Shown here piece by piece: positions 34,984 to 45,769 of a stretch of 64,000 nucleotides of DNA. The position numbers and the translations under genes are program-made. The notes under the pieces are model-generated. The model did not search any database. It worked only from the letters and a program-made list of their open reading frames with translations, and had not been told where the DNA came from. Source of the stretch: Dactylis glomerata (Eukaryota; Streptophyta; Magnoliopsida; Poales; Poaceae); NCBI GenBank assembly GCA_007115705.1, contig QXEO01000236.1:800642-864641 (forward strand), written 5' to 3'. Positions within the stretch are counted from its first letter, which is position 1; each line of letters starts with the position of its first letter.

Positions 34984-35003
34984 TTGGCGCGCCAGGTAGG
35001 GGG
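34984..35003 (+). other. Primer-binding site region of Element 3
   Basis: TTGGCGCGCCAGGTAGGGGG begins two bases after the LTR end. TGGCGC would pair with a tRNA ending GCGCCA; which tRNA is not resolved. Elements 4 and 5 have the same site on the minus strand. Confidence 0.6.
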
Positions 35004-35036
35004 TTGTGGTGTGTTTTCTTCTAGATCTGCTTCGAC

Positions 35037-37549
35037 ATGGCCGACGCCAACGCAAGGCTCGAGCGTCTTCGCCGTCGCAACGCTGCTCGGGGGCAAACCG
35101 AGCCCGTCTTCCGTCGTCGTGAAGCTTCGGACGAGGAGGAAGAGGAGGAAGATCTGGAGTCCTCCTACCTCCCGTCCGGGCGGACAGAGCCTTCGCTCTC
35201 CTTCACCGCCACCGCCACTTCTCGCGCTCGTTCTGGGAGTCAGCTGTCTCCTGCGCAGGCAGTCGCCATGGCGCAGGAGCTGCTGTGCTATCAACCTACC
35301 GACGACGGGCGTGAGGGGTGGCGCGCTCGAATCGCCGAGCTCGTCGCCATCGCCAACGAAGACCCGGCCTTGGGAGGAGCCCAGGGCGCGGGGCATCCAG
35401 ATCCGGCGGCGGGGCATCATGCCCCAGGCGCCGGAGATGGAGGGGCCAACAAGGCCAAGAAGGTGGTTTCCCGCGCCGCATCTTCGCCGCGCGGGGAGCC
35501 AAGCTGCCAAATCGTCCAACGCGCTCCGGAAGATGCACGCGTCTCCCTCGAGCGCCGCCGCGAAAATCATGACTGCGCCATCGATGACATCGGCGAGGCT
35601 GGCAAGAACGTCAGGACCCCCGGCGTCCCGATCTACAACCCTGGGTGTCTTGCCCTCACTCGCCAGCAGCGCTACGTTGTCTGGCCTGATAAGTTCAAGC
35701 CGGACATCGCCACGCGCTACGACGGGACCACAAACCCTGTCGAATTCCTCCAACTCTACGTCGTCGCCGTCCAGGCTGCGCGTGGAGATCAGCGCGCCAT
35801 GGCCAACTGGTTCCCCATGGCCCTCAAGGACGCTCCGCGGACTTGGCTCATGAATCTTCCTCACGAATCCGTGACTTCGTGGAAGGATTTATGTCGTCAG
35901 TTCGTCGCCAACTTCATGCCCACGTACGAGCGCCCCGCAACTAAGAACGATCTTAAGGCGGTGCGTCAGTACAAGGGCGAGACGCTGCGTCAGTACATCC
36001 AGCACTTCAGCCAGATGAGGAACAAAATCCCCAGGATCTCCAACGAGGAGGTCATCTCCGCATTCTCCACGGGCGTCTCCGACGTCAAGATGCGGGAGAA
36101 GCTGTCCGTGAATGATGAGCTGACTTCCGTCGTCAGGCTCTTCGAGATCGCCGACCGCTGCGCCAAGGCTGAGGAGGGGAGGCTCTTCGTGCACAATCTG
36201 CCGGAGGCGCCTCCCCCAAAGCCGAAGTCCAAGGACCCCAATCGAAAGGAGGCTGCTGCCCTCGCGGCGGAGCCAGATCATAAGCAACGCCGCGGGGACC
36301 GCTCCGATCGCGATAAAGGTCGCCGTCGCCACTACTGCCTCATCCACAAGAAGGACACCCACAATACCGAGGATTGTTGGATCGTCCGGAAGTTTCACGA
36401 GGAGAACAGCGTCTCCAAGCGTCGTGGGGGTGGCCGCAGCAACGGCAAGAGTGGATCCCGGGGCGATCACCACGACGACGACCGCGAGGAAGGTCGCCGC
36501 CGTGGGGGTCTGTCTCGAGACGATCCCGAGCCGCTGCCGCTGCCCCCACCAGCAAACAATCGTCGGGAAGATAACCAGGGGGGCTATCAAGAGCTGCGAG
36601 ACTTTGTCGCTTGCCTCCTGGGTGGAGCTCAGGCTCCTCTGTCAAATTGGCACTTCAAACAGCTGTCGCGAGAGATCGCGGCGGCACAGCCTAACTTCGG
36701 CAATCGCCTGATGAAGTGGTCGACGTGCAAGATTGGCTTCGACGAGGAGGATCATCCGGCTTCCACAAGGGGCATGGGCACAATCCCTCTCTTGTGCACG
36801 CCGACCATCAACAACGTCGCCGTCAATCGCACTCTCATCGACGGAGGGGCGTGCCTCAACATCATCTCCGTCGAGATCTTCGAAAAAATGCAGGTGCCGT
36901 ACCATCGGCTCATGCCGACTTGGCCGTTCTTCGGGGTAACCGAGGGATCTACAACGCCAATTGGGCAGGTAAGCCTGCCCGTCACCTTCGGCACCCGGGA
37001 CAACTACAGGACGGAAAGCCTCGACTTCGACGTTGCCTACATCGCCTTGCCATACAATGCCATCCTCGGCTACCCAGCCTTGGCAAGGTTCATGGCAGCA
37101 ACGCACCATGGCTTCAACGTCCTCAAGATTCCGGGCGCCAACGGCACGATCACCGTGCGCTGCAATGAGAAGGATGCTCTCCGATCAGTTGAGCATGTCT
37201 ATCGCGAGGCCGCCACCATGTTCCCCGCCAACGAAGATTTACTGGAACACTCAGGCGACCTCGTGAGGAAGAAGCAGCTCGTATCCAAGAGCGGGCTGCA
37301 GCGAAGAAGGCCTCTCTCGAGCCCCTCCCTCTGGGTTCGACAGGGAAGAAGTTCGCCGCCTCTGCATCGCCTACCCCAAGCGAGGACCTGGACCATCCAA
37401 TGATGGACATGAGCATTGGGGAAGCTGCGGTTCCCTCAGGTAGGAGGCCCCAGTTTACCCAAGAGCGCTCAGCAACCAAGAAGGTCCCGCTACAGGCTGG
37501 GGGCTGCGAAAACTTCGTCACCATCGGGGCAGGGCTTTCCCCTAAATAG
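35037..37549 (+). pseudogene. gag-protease of Element 3, one late frameshift
   Basis: ATG 35037 lies 54 bp after the LTR, and the frame is open to 37403. An Arg/Glu-rich N-terminus is followed by the capsid core (about 35700-36190; DKFKPDIATRYDGT), a basic region and a C-x3-H-x4-H-x4-C zinc knuckle (about 36333-36378). The protease has IDGGACLN near 36838. One base is missing near 37286 compared with Elements 4 and 5, so the reading leaves the frame for the last 90 codons. The correct frame ends at the conserved UAG (37547-37549). The gag core itself looks intact. The other two family copies have several stops in gag, so this is the youngest-looking copy. Confidence 0.85.
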
Positions 37550-40500
37550 GAAAGCGCGCTCGTCACCTTCCTGCGGGCAAATTCTGACATGTTCGCTTGG
37601 ACTCCGTCAGATATGCCCGGCGTTCCCAGGGAGGTGATTGAGCACCACCTAGCCGTGTGCCCTCAGGCACACCCCGTGAAGCAGAAGACTAGGAAGCAAG
37701 CGCAAGAGAAGCAAGACTTCATCGTCAAGGAAATAGAGAAGCTGAAGAAGGCCAAGTTGATACGCGAGGTGGCCCACCCCACCTGGATTGCTAATCCGGT
37801 GGTCGTCCCAAAGGCTAACGGCAGTGGGCGCCTCTGCGTAGACTTCACAAGTCTCAACAAGGCCTGTCCCAAGGATCCATATCCCCTCCCGAGGATAGAT
37901 CAAATCGTCAACTCCACCGCCGGCTGCGACCTCCTTTGCTTCTTGGATGCTTTCTCCGGCTATCATCAGATCAAGATGGCAAAGGAGGATGAAGAGAAAA
38001 CCGCCTTCATCACGCCCTGCGGCGTGTACTGCTACGTCTGCATGCCCTTCGGCCTGAAGAACGCAGGAGCCACCTTCCAAAGGCTCATGCGTAAGGCCCT
38101 GGGGGCTCAAATGGGAAGGAATGCGGAAGCCTACGTTGACGACATCGTCGTCAAGACTCGCGAGGGTCACACCTTCATCGAGGATCTGGAGGAGACATTC
38201 GTCAACTTGAGGAAGGTAAACATCAAGCTCAACCCCGCCAAGTGCGCCTTTGGCGTACCGTCGGGGAAACTGTTGGGGTTCCTCGTGTCCAATCGCGGGA
38301 TAGAGGCGAACCCCGACAAGGTCAAGGCCATCGAAGAGATGCGTCCTCCGCGTAATCTCAAGGAAATGCAACGCCTCGCGGGGTGCATGGCAGCCCTGGG
38401 GCGCTTCATCGCGAGGAGTGGGGAAAAAGCTTTGCCCTTCTTCAAGCTCATGAAGCGCACCGGGAAGTTCGAGTGGACTCCGGAAGCCGACAAGGCCTTC
38501 GCTGAGTTAAAAAGGTACCTCACGAGTCCACCGATCATGGTTGCCCCTACCCCCCGCGAGCCCTTGCTACTCTACATCGCGGCAACTCCAAGGACTGCAA
38601 GTGCCGTCCTCGTCGCGGAGCGGGACGTCAAGGTACTCGCCAGAAAGGAGGTTACTCCTCCCAGCTCGGGGGCTCCTCGCGAGGAAGAGGCTGCTTCACT
38701 TCCCGCCCCTCGAGAGGAGCCGCCCGAGGGGTCTTCACCGACCGAGCCCCTCTCTCAGAGCCACGCTCCAAAGCCTCCTGAGGAGGAGCCTTCCGAGGGT
38801 GTCGTCAAGGTGCAAAAGCCTGTCTACTTCGTCAGCACGGTACTGCGCGACGCGCGGGAACGCTACACTATGCAACAAAAGCTGCTCTACACCTTGCTCA
38901 TCGCCTCGCGGAAGCTGCGCCACTACTTCCAGGGTCACCCGATTAAAGTGGTAACCGATCGGCCCCTGGAAACCGTCCTGCGCAACCCCAATGTCACCGG
39001 GCGGGTGGCTGAGTGGGCTGTGGAGCTGCAACCCTTCAAGATCTCCTTCGAAACTACAAAGGTAATCAAGAGCAAGGCTTTGGCCGAGTTCACTGCAGAA
39101 TGGACTGATCCATTCGTAGACGAGCCTCCAGAGGAGGAGTCGACTCTCCCTGGAGAGGAGACCCCGGGCCTCTGGGTCATGCATTTCGACGGCGCCTTCA
39201 ACCTTCCGGGCGCGGGAGCAGGCGCTGTCCTAACCTTTCCCTCTGGAGACAAGCTTTTCTACGCTGTGCAGCTCTGCTTCGGGTCGGAACACAAGGTCTC
39301 CAACAACATCGCGGAGTACGAAGGACTACTTGCAGGCTTAAGGGCTGCGAATGCTTTGGGCATCAAACGCCTCATCGTCAAAGGAGATTCACAGCTGGTT
39401 GTGAACTTCTCCAACAAGAGCTACACTCCAAAGGATGAGCACATGGCGGCTTATCTCGAGGAGCATCGAAAGATGGAAAAACGCTTCCAAGGCTTGGAAC
39501 TAAAGCACATCCCGAGAGGGGAAAACGTGGAGGCCGACGAGATCGCCAAGCGCGCTTCTCATCGCCTGGCACAGCCTGCCGGCGTCTTCGAGGAGCGTCT
39601 CTTCAAACCGTCCGCTTCTCCGTCGACATCCGAACCACCTCCTCCTTCCGCTTTGCCGCCACCGCCGGAGCAGGGGGCTCCGGATTGCGGGCCTCCTTCG
39701 GGTGACCGCGTCCTCCTGGCATTGGCCCGGCAGGAGGGAGTGGATTGGATCATCGAGCTCAAGGCCTACCTCACCAGCAGCAGGCTTCCTGAGGATGAAG
39801 AGGAGGCCGAGAGGATTGTGCGGCAAGCTTCAGGCTACTGCGTCAAGGATGGTGACCTGTACCGGCGTCGCCCAAATGGCGTCGCTCTGAAGTGCATATC
39901 TACTCACCAAGGCCAAGAGCTTCTAAGGGACATCCATTCCGGCGAATGTGGGCACCACGCTTCAGCCGCGACTCTAGCTGCGAAGGCATATCGAAGCGGC
40001 TTCTACTAGCCTTCGGCGCTCGGAGATGCATCGGAGATGGTCAAGAGGTGCGAGGCGTGCCAATTCCACGCCAAGCAGATACATCAGCCGGCGCAAGAGC
40101 TGCGCACCATCCCACTCACTTGGCCCTTTGCAGTTTGGGGGCTGGACATCCTCGGTCCATTTCCCAGAGCGCAAGGGAGCTATCGCTACCTCTACGTCGC
40201 CATCGACAAGTTCACCAAGTGGGTGGAGGTGGAACCGGTGTGCACAATCCCGGCCAGGTCTGCCGTCAAGTTCATCCGTGGACTGGTCTGTCGCTTTGGT
40301 GTGCCTAACCGCATAATCACCGACAACGGCAGCCAGTTCACCAGCGGCTTGTTCCGGGAATACTGCGCATCGACCGGCATCAAAATCTGCTTCGCCTCCA
40401 TCGCCTACCCCCGGCGCAATGGCCAAGCCGAGCGTGCCAACGCTGAAGTACTCAAAGGACTCAAGACGAAAAGCTTCAACGCCAAGCTTGAAGCCTGCGG

Positions 40501-40984
40501 CAAAAAATGGTTAGACAACCTCCAATCCATCTTGTGGTCCATCAGGACTACCGCCACCAAGCCCACCGGAGAAACCCCTTTCTTCCTGGTCTACGGGGCG
40601 GAGGCTGTCCTGCCCTCCGACGTCAAGTTCGGGTCGCCAAGGGTGCTCGCCTTCGATGAAATTCGTCAAGAGGACCTCATCAAGGACCGCCTCCTCCTCC
40701 TCGAAGAAGCTCGGTGCCAAGCCGCGCTCCGCGCCGCGAGGTACCAGCAAGGACTACGCCGCTATCATAGCCGCCACGTTCGAGCAAGGACTCTGGAGGT
40801 CGGCGACCTGGTGCTGAGGAGAATACTCTCTCACGAGGGCCTGCACAAGCTGTCTCCAATGTGGGAAGGACCCTTCAAGGTGACGCACATCGCCAGGCCT
40901 GGCTCGGCGCGGCTGGAAACCGCAGAGGGCGTGCCAGTGGGGAACCCGTGGAACATAGCTCATCTGCGAAAGTTCTACCCTTAG
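37550..40984 (+). pseudogene. pol of Element 3: RT, two RNase H domains, integrase; one nonsense codon
   Basis: In frame with the UAG before it. RT about 37589-38400 (AYVDDIVVKT near 38130). First RNase H LLYIAATPR (about 38570), lacking the catalytic Asp, split by a Pro/Glu-rich insert (38640-38810). Second RNase H HFDGAFN (about 39184), NNIAEYEGL, GDSQLVV, EADEIAK. Integrase finger GECGHH ... CEACQ (about 39946-40062) with TAG at 40007-40009 where Elements 4 and 5 have Trp. Core D in WGLDILG, D in TDNGSQF, E in QAERAN (about 40430). The pol end is complete at 40984, unlike in Elements 4 and 5. One nonsense change stops an otherwise whole pol. Confidence 0.88.
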
Positions 40985-42116
40985 GTTCCTCACGAGGAGA
41001 AAAAGACCGTTTTCACGGCACTTGTATCAGCTCAATCTGCTCTTAAGCACTGATATTAAGTTAAAGCGCAATATAGCGCCTCTGCTTCGGCATGACATCA
41101 AAATGGCATGAAGTCCATTTATTTTCTATTGTACTCCTCGCGGAAGGGGGCTAGGCACGGTGTCTATGCTGGGGCCTTCGCCCGGAAAACAGCAAGCCCG
41201 AAAAACCCGAAGGGAGCGAGCTCTGGTCGGGGGCGACGGCCCCATTAACGATCACCTCTGGATGCCCATGGTGCTTAGTTCCTCGCGAAGTGCACCAGAA
41301 AATAAAAAATCTTCGAGGAAAAGTCCAAGGTGTGCCCATGGCACCCGCTAAGGACCTACCCCTCGTGAGCAACCCTCACGAGGGAGCAAAGACGCGTCGA
41401 TGCATCAGCATCCGCAGGAAGATTCCCTCTCCCGAGGAAGGCCTAACGTGGCAGGATTATTGAAGACCAAGGCCGCTCCGATAAATCTTGCGAAGGAGAC
41501 GCAGATCCGGAGGTCCGCGCCAGGCCCTTCACCTCATGAGCAATCCTTGTGAGGTGTCGACGGTCTCTGGGCTCTCTTAAGCGTCGACGTTTTCACGTCC
41601 GTGAGGGTCCAGCTTCCCTCAATGACGAGGAAGGCCCCGTGAATCGCCACGCGCGGCAATTTGCTCTTAGCTGCTGGCACAGATAGTGCCGCGCTCCTCC
41701 ACGACGGAGAAGGTCCCTGTGCCGGTCACAGGGGCATCTTATTCGCCTTCTTTTTTCGTTTGTTTTATCGATTTGTTTTTCCGTTTTTGGGGATTTGGGG
41801 TTTTTTGTTTTCCAACATTTTCTTCAACTTCTTGTCTCAGGAATCGTCCACTGTGTCATCGACGCCGAACCCGTCCCGAGCTCTGAGGTGGAGGGAGGCT
41901 TCCCGTCGATACCTGCAGCTCACCAGGGCTCTCGAGCAAGCGAATGGCCAGGACAGTGAAGGACAGCAAGATTCAACAAAGGGATTTCATTAAAGCGCCC
42001 CCAGAGGGGGAAGGAGCAAAGCACGGCGGGGCATTCCCCGCCGGCAAGGACTACACGACGAAAAGGGGAGGAGACTAGCTCCCCTCCCCAGAAGACTACC
42101 GCCCAGGACCTCCTCT
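40985..42116 (+). other. Non-coding region between pol and antisense gene of Element 3
   Basis: No supported ORF. Contains several CCTCACGAGG-type words (40987, 41363, 41373, 41527) and a T-rich tract (41745-41830). Corresponding regions lie at 45009-45769 and 53279-54039 in inverted orientation. Confidence 0.6.
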
Positions 42117-42878
42117 TCACTGCGCCGGGAGCTGGGGGTAGGTGCGGCGGACGCCGTCGGCGGTGAAGATCCGCACCATCGCCTCCAGGGTCCCCAGCTT
42201 GAAGCGGAAGACGAGGCGGTCGCCGATGCGGAGGCGGCAGCCGAGGGCGAAGGGCCTCCAGCGGCCGGAGAGGACGACGTTGCCGGTCGGCCCGAAGAGG
42301 ATGTCCACAGGCCAGAAGAGATCTGGCCTGCTTTGCTCCCCCAGGGCGATCTCCCCGGCGGCCGGGCCATGGGCATGAATCACCCTCCGGATGGCGTCGG
42401 GCAGCCGGAGGGAGTTGAAGCCCGGGGCGTCGACGACGACGAGGAGCTCCAGGAAGCGGGACCCCGGGGCGATGAGGGGTCCCAGCAGCGCCGCCACCAA
42501 GGGGCGCGGAGTGGCGACCACTCCGTTCATCGGCGGCGCCGGAGGATCTGCAGCAGGGGGAGGGGGGGCCATGGCGGCCTCCACCTCCCGGAGGGCCCGA
42601 TCGATGCTCCCCGAGGCGCGGGGAGCAGGTGCCGCCGCCAGCGGCGATGGCAGGTTCAGGGCGCCTCCACGCGCAGGACCCCTGAGGGTCAGGGCGCCGG
42701 AGGTCCCCGCGGCGGCGCGACTCGCCTCGCCCTGCCGCGGTGCGACAATGCGGAGGGGGCCGCCGGCGCCGGGCGTCCACTGGGCCGGGACTTTCGCCTT
42801 CTTCCCGCTGCCCACGGGGCGCCCGCGGCGCTTCGCCCCAGAGCTTGGACCGGCGGCGGCGGAGTTGGAGGGGTCCAT
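42117..42878 (-). CDS. Antisense AT-hook and B3-like DNA-binding protein of Element 3
   Basis: Intronless, 253 aa, ATG 42878, stop at 42117. Residues about 14-27 form a classic AT-hook (KRRGRPVGSGKK). A Pro/Ala-rich linker follows. Residues about 140-245 read like a plant B3 domain: FLELLVVVDAPG, LRLPDAI, then FWPVDI, LSGRWRPF, LRIGDRLVFRF and MVRIF, in the order W-V, G-W-F, L-GD-vF, V-iF of that fold. B3 domains are known plant transcription-factor modules; their presence on the antisense strand of a retrotransposon is inferred here by motif reading. A TTAAATA box lies 73 bp upstream. Elements 4 and 5 carry broken copies. The frame is intact although the sense genes are broken. Function is unknown; self-regulation or anti-silencing is speculation. 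Confidence 0.75.
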   Translation of the reverse strand: MDPSNSAAAGPSSGAKRRGRPVGSGKKAKVPAQWTPGAGGPLRIVAPRQGEASRAAAGTSGALTLRGPARGGALNLPSPLAAAPAPRASGSIDRALREVEAAMAPPPPAADPPAPPMNGVVATPRPLVAALLGPLIAPGSRFLELLVVVDAPGFNSLRLPDAIRRVIHAHGPAAGEIALGEQSRPDLFWPVDILFGPTGNVVLSGRWRPFALGCRLRIGDRLVFRFKLGTLEAMVRIFTADGVRRTYPQLPAQ

Positions 42879-42950
42879 GCTCTCAGGGAAGAAGAAGTGG
42901 AGGTGGCACGGGTGGAAGGAGGTGAAGTGCCGACGGTCTCGAGGAGGACC

Positions 42951-42957
42951 TATTTAA
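42951..42957 (-). promoter_or_regulatory. TATA-like box of the antisense B3 gene
   Basis: The minus strand reads CTTAAATAGG about 73 bp before the ATG. CTTAAATAG is conserved at 44183-44191 and 52452-52460 upstream of the two related ORFs. Confidence 0.55.
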
Positions 42958-43254
42958 GGGGGGCGTCTGGCGTCGATGCGTCAAATCCTTGCGCGGGAAT
43001 CGAAGCGTTGGCGCAGCGCTCTACAGTCAAGCGAAACATCATTACGGCAGGTTGACGCCTCGGAGACCGTAGCGTCACCCGCCGTTTCATCTCACCAGCT
43101 GCGGCCGCGCCACGTGTCCGGAGTCTCTGCTTCTTCACATGGTCCTCTGACCGCGCAGTTGACGCGTGCCGTCGGAGGGCCCAGTCGCTTCGGGGGCCCC
43201 CATCCCTTCGCTTCCTCAAGAGGGCGCGTTGTGGGCCGGGCTCCCGGGGGCTAC
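42958..43254 (+). other. End of internal region of Element 3 with polypurine tract
   Basis: No ORF supported. The last bases (43237-43254, GGGCTCCCGGGGGCTAC) form the polypurine-tract candidate directly before the LTR. The same tract, inverted, is at 52157-52174. Confidence 0.65.
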
Positions 43255-44173
43255 TGTCGGTGTAATGGATACCGGGGTATCCCGGTCCACCTGCTCCTGG
43301 GCCCCGTCATCGGCCCATCTTCAGCCCAGGAGATAATCAACAATCTTCGGTGCGGAGAAGACCCTCACGAGGAGACGCCTCGTGAGGAGAACGACGACAG
43401 AAACCGCTAAGGACCAGAAGACCTCCTCACGAGCCTCTGCTGGTGAGGAGATGACGCACGCCCACGCTGACTCAGCACGTTTTCGTGCGGAGCAAGAAGG
43501 GCAACGGGCAGAAGACCGCGTACCGCCCACGCTACCCCCGACAGGGAGGAGACCAACTTTCTCTGTGCCTGCCCAAAGCGGCACAGTGGCAGTTGGCCAC
43601 CCCCCTAAATATAGCATGGACGGTGCAGGGCGCCAGAGGAGGACGTCAGCCTCCTCCACCCACTCCTGTGGACCGGCGCCGCTACCCTACGAAGACCAAG
43701 TCTACAGAAGAGCCTAGTCTACAGCTGTCCTCCCTCCTTGGCCGTGTGTGGCAACCCCTTCCCCAAGAAGATAAGGGGAAGGAGGACCTTGGCGCTATAA
43801 AAGGAGGGGGAGGCCACCCCTTAGCGGGATCCGGGCTGATCTGATCTTCATCTTCTCCAAGCTGCTAGTTGGGCACGCAGGTTCTTCAACCTCTGGCCAA
43901 CTAGAGCTTTGTAACCAAGGCCTTGTACTCCTCGCGAGGTGTCGCGTCGTAATACAAGAAGGCAGGAAGTAGGGGTTTTACCTCACCACGAGGGCCCTGA
44001 ACCTGGGTAAAGCTCGGTCTCCCTCTCTGCTGTGCGTTGCGCATCCGACAATCGAGGCTTCCGTCACCGTGTTTCGTTGCGATCCAAGATCTCACACGTT
44101 CAGCCCCCTGCGTTCGAATCTTCGGGTCCGTCGCGTGGTACCCCGTGTTCTTGCGACACGAAATCCATCGACA
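43255..44173 (+). repeat. 3' LTR of Element 3 (919 bp)
   Basis: TGTCGGTGTAATGG ... ATCGACA, uninterrupted; shows the empty CACTA site at 43751-43770. TATA box 43795-43804; leader block 43968-44011. Directly followed by the antisense-gene promoter region of Element 4. Confidence 0.9.
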
Positions 44174-44263
44174 GAACGTTCCTCTTAAATAGAGCCTCCT
44201 CGAGACCTCCAGCACTTCACCTCCTTCCTCTAGCGCCACTTCTTCCTCCACGCCCCCAAGCTG

Positions 44264-45008
44264 ATGGATCCCTCCGCCTTCGTCGCCGCCGCTGGATCAA
44301 GCTCAGGGGCAAAGCGCCGCGGGCGCCCCCCGGGCAGCGGGAATAAGGCGAAGATCCCGGCCCGGTTGACGCCCGGCGCCGGCGGCCCCCTCCGCATTGG
44401 CACGCCGAGGCAGGACGAGGCGAACCGCGCCTCCTCGGGGACCTCCGGCGCCCTGACCCTTAGGGGTCCCACGCCCGGAGGCGCTATGAACTTACCGTCA
44501 CCGCTGGCGGCGGCGCCTGCTCCCCGGGGGTACTTCGGGAGGTGGAGGCCGCCCTGGGCCCCCTTCCCCCACTACAGATCCTCCGGCCCCGCTGGCGAAC
44601 GGAGTGGTTGCCACTCTACGCCACTTGGCAGCGGTGATGCTGGGACCCCTCATCGGCCCTGGGTCCCGCTTCCTGGAGCTCCTCGTCGTCGTCAACGCCC
44701 CGGGGTTCAGCTCCCTCCGGCTGCCCGACGCAGTCCGGAGGGTGGTTTACGCCCCCGGCGCGGCCGCCGGGTAGATTGCCCTGGGGGAGCAGAGCAGGCC
44801 AGATCTCTTCTGGCCTGTGGACATCCTCCTCGGAGCGGGCGGCAACGCCGCCCTCTCCGGCCATTGGAGGGCCTTCTCCCTCGGCCATCGCCTCCGCGTC
44901 GGTGACCATCTTGTCTTCCGCTTCAAGATGGGGACGCTAGAGGTTTCGGTGCGGATCTTCACCGCCGGTGACGTCCGCCGCACCTACCCCCAGCCCGCGG
45001 CGCAGTGA
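44264..45008 (+). pseudogene. Antisense AT-hook/B3 gene of Element 4, broken
   Basis: ATG 44264 with AT-hook (KRRGRPPGSGNK). A deletion near 44530 shifts the frame relative to Element 3. The B3-like part continues in the shifted frame, with a TAG at 44772-44774 where Element 3 has Glu. The end (LSGHWRAF, LRVGDHLVFRF, SVRIF) is open to 45008. Both lesions are also in Element 5. The LTR of Element 3 ends only 90 bp upstream and points toward this ORF. Confidence 0.75.
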
Positions 45009-45769
45009 AGAGGAGGTACTGGCGCGGTAGTCTTCTAGGGAGGGGAACTAGTCTCCTCCCCTCTTTTGCTGTAGTCCTCGCCGGCGGGGTATGCCCCGCC
45101 GTGCCTTTGCTCATCCCCTTGTTGGGGATGCTTCAATGAAATCTGCTTATTAGCTATCTTGCACTTCGCTTCTCATTGCTCTTCATTGTCCTGGTCATTC
45201 GCACGCTCGAGAGCCCTAGTGAGCTGTTTGCGTCGACGGGAGGCCTCCCATCGCCTCAGAGCTCGAGATGGGGTCGGCGTCGACGACACATTGGACGATT
45301 CCTGAGACAAGAAGTTGAAGAAAGAGTTGGAAAAGAAAAAACCCCAAATCCCCGAAAACGGAAAAACAAGTCGACGTTAGGCCTTCCTCGGTAGAGGGAA
45401 TCTTCCTGCGAATACTTGGTGTATCGATGCATCCTTGCTTCCTCGTGAGGGTTGCTCACGAGGTGCTGGTCCTTAGCGGGTGCCTTGGGCACACCTTGGA
45501 CTTTCCTCGAAGATTTTTTATTTTCCGGTGTACTTCGCGAGGAACTAAGCACCATGGGTATTTGGAGGTGATCGATAACAGGGCCGTCGCCCTCGACCAG
45601 AGCTCACTCCCTTCGGGTTTTTCGGGCTTGCTGTTTTCCGGGCGAAGGCCCCAACATAGACACCGTGCCTAGCCCCCTTCCACGTGGAGTACAACACAAA
45701 ATAAATGGACTTCATGCCATTTTAATGTCATGCCGAAGCAGATGCGTTATGTTACGCAATGACTTAATG
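45009..45769 (-). other. Non-coding 3' region of Element 4
   Basis: No supported ORF. Contains CCTCGTGAGG ... CTCACGAGG (about 45441-45462) and an A-rich tract. Homologous to 53279-54039. Confidence 0.6.

Larger units (their letters stand above)
32158..44173 (+). mobile_element. Element 3: Tat-type Gypsy element with both LTRs and antisense B3 gene
   Basis: 5' LTR 32158-34982 (with a CACTA insertion), primer-binding site, gag-protease, UAG, RT, RNase H domains, integrase, antisense AT-hook/B3 gene, polypurine tract, 3' LTR 43255-44173. The LTRs differ at many sites, for example TGTCAG versus TGTCGG at their starts and several differences around 32340-32400 versus 43437-43500, so this is not a fresh copy. 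The 5-bp flanks do not match (GAGGG left, GAACG right), which argues against a simple single insertion. Confidence 0.85.

Noticed and set aside
34846..35853. Overlapping Arg/Ser/Pro-rich ORFs beside gag of Element 3 and on its opposite strand
   Set aside because: Alternative frames of gag; the frame starting at 35037 carries the capsid homology.
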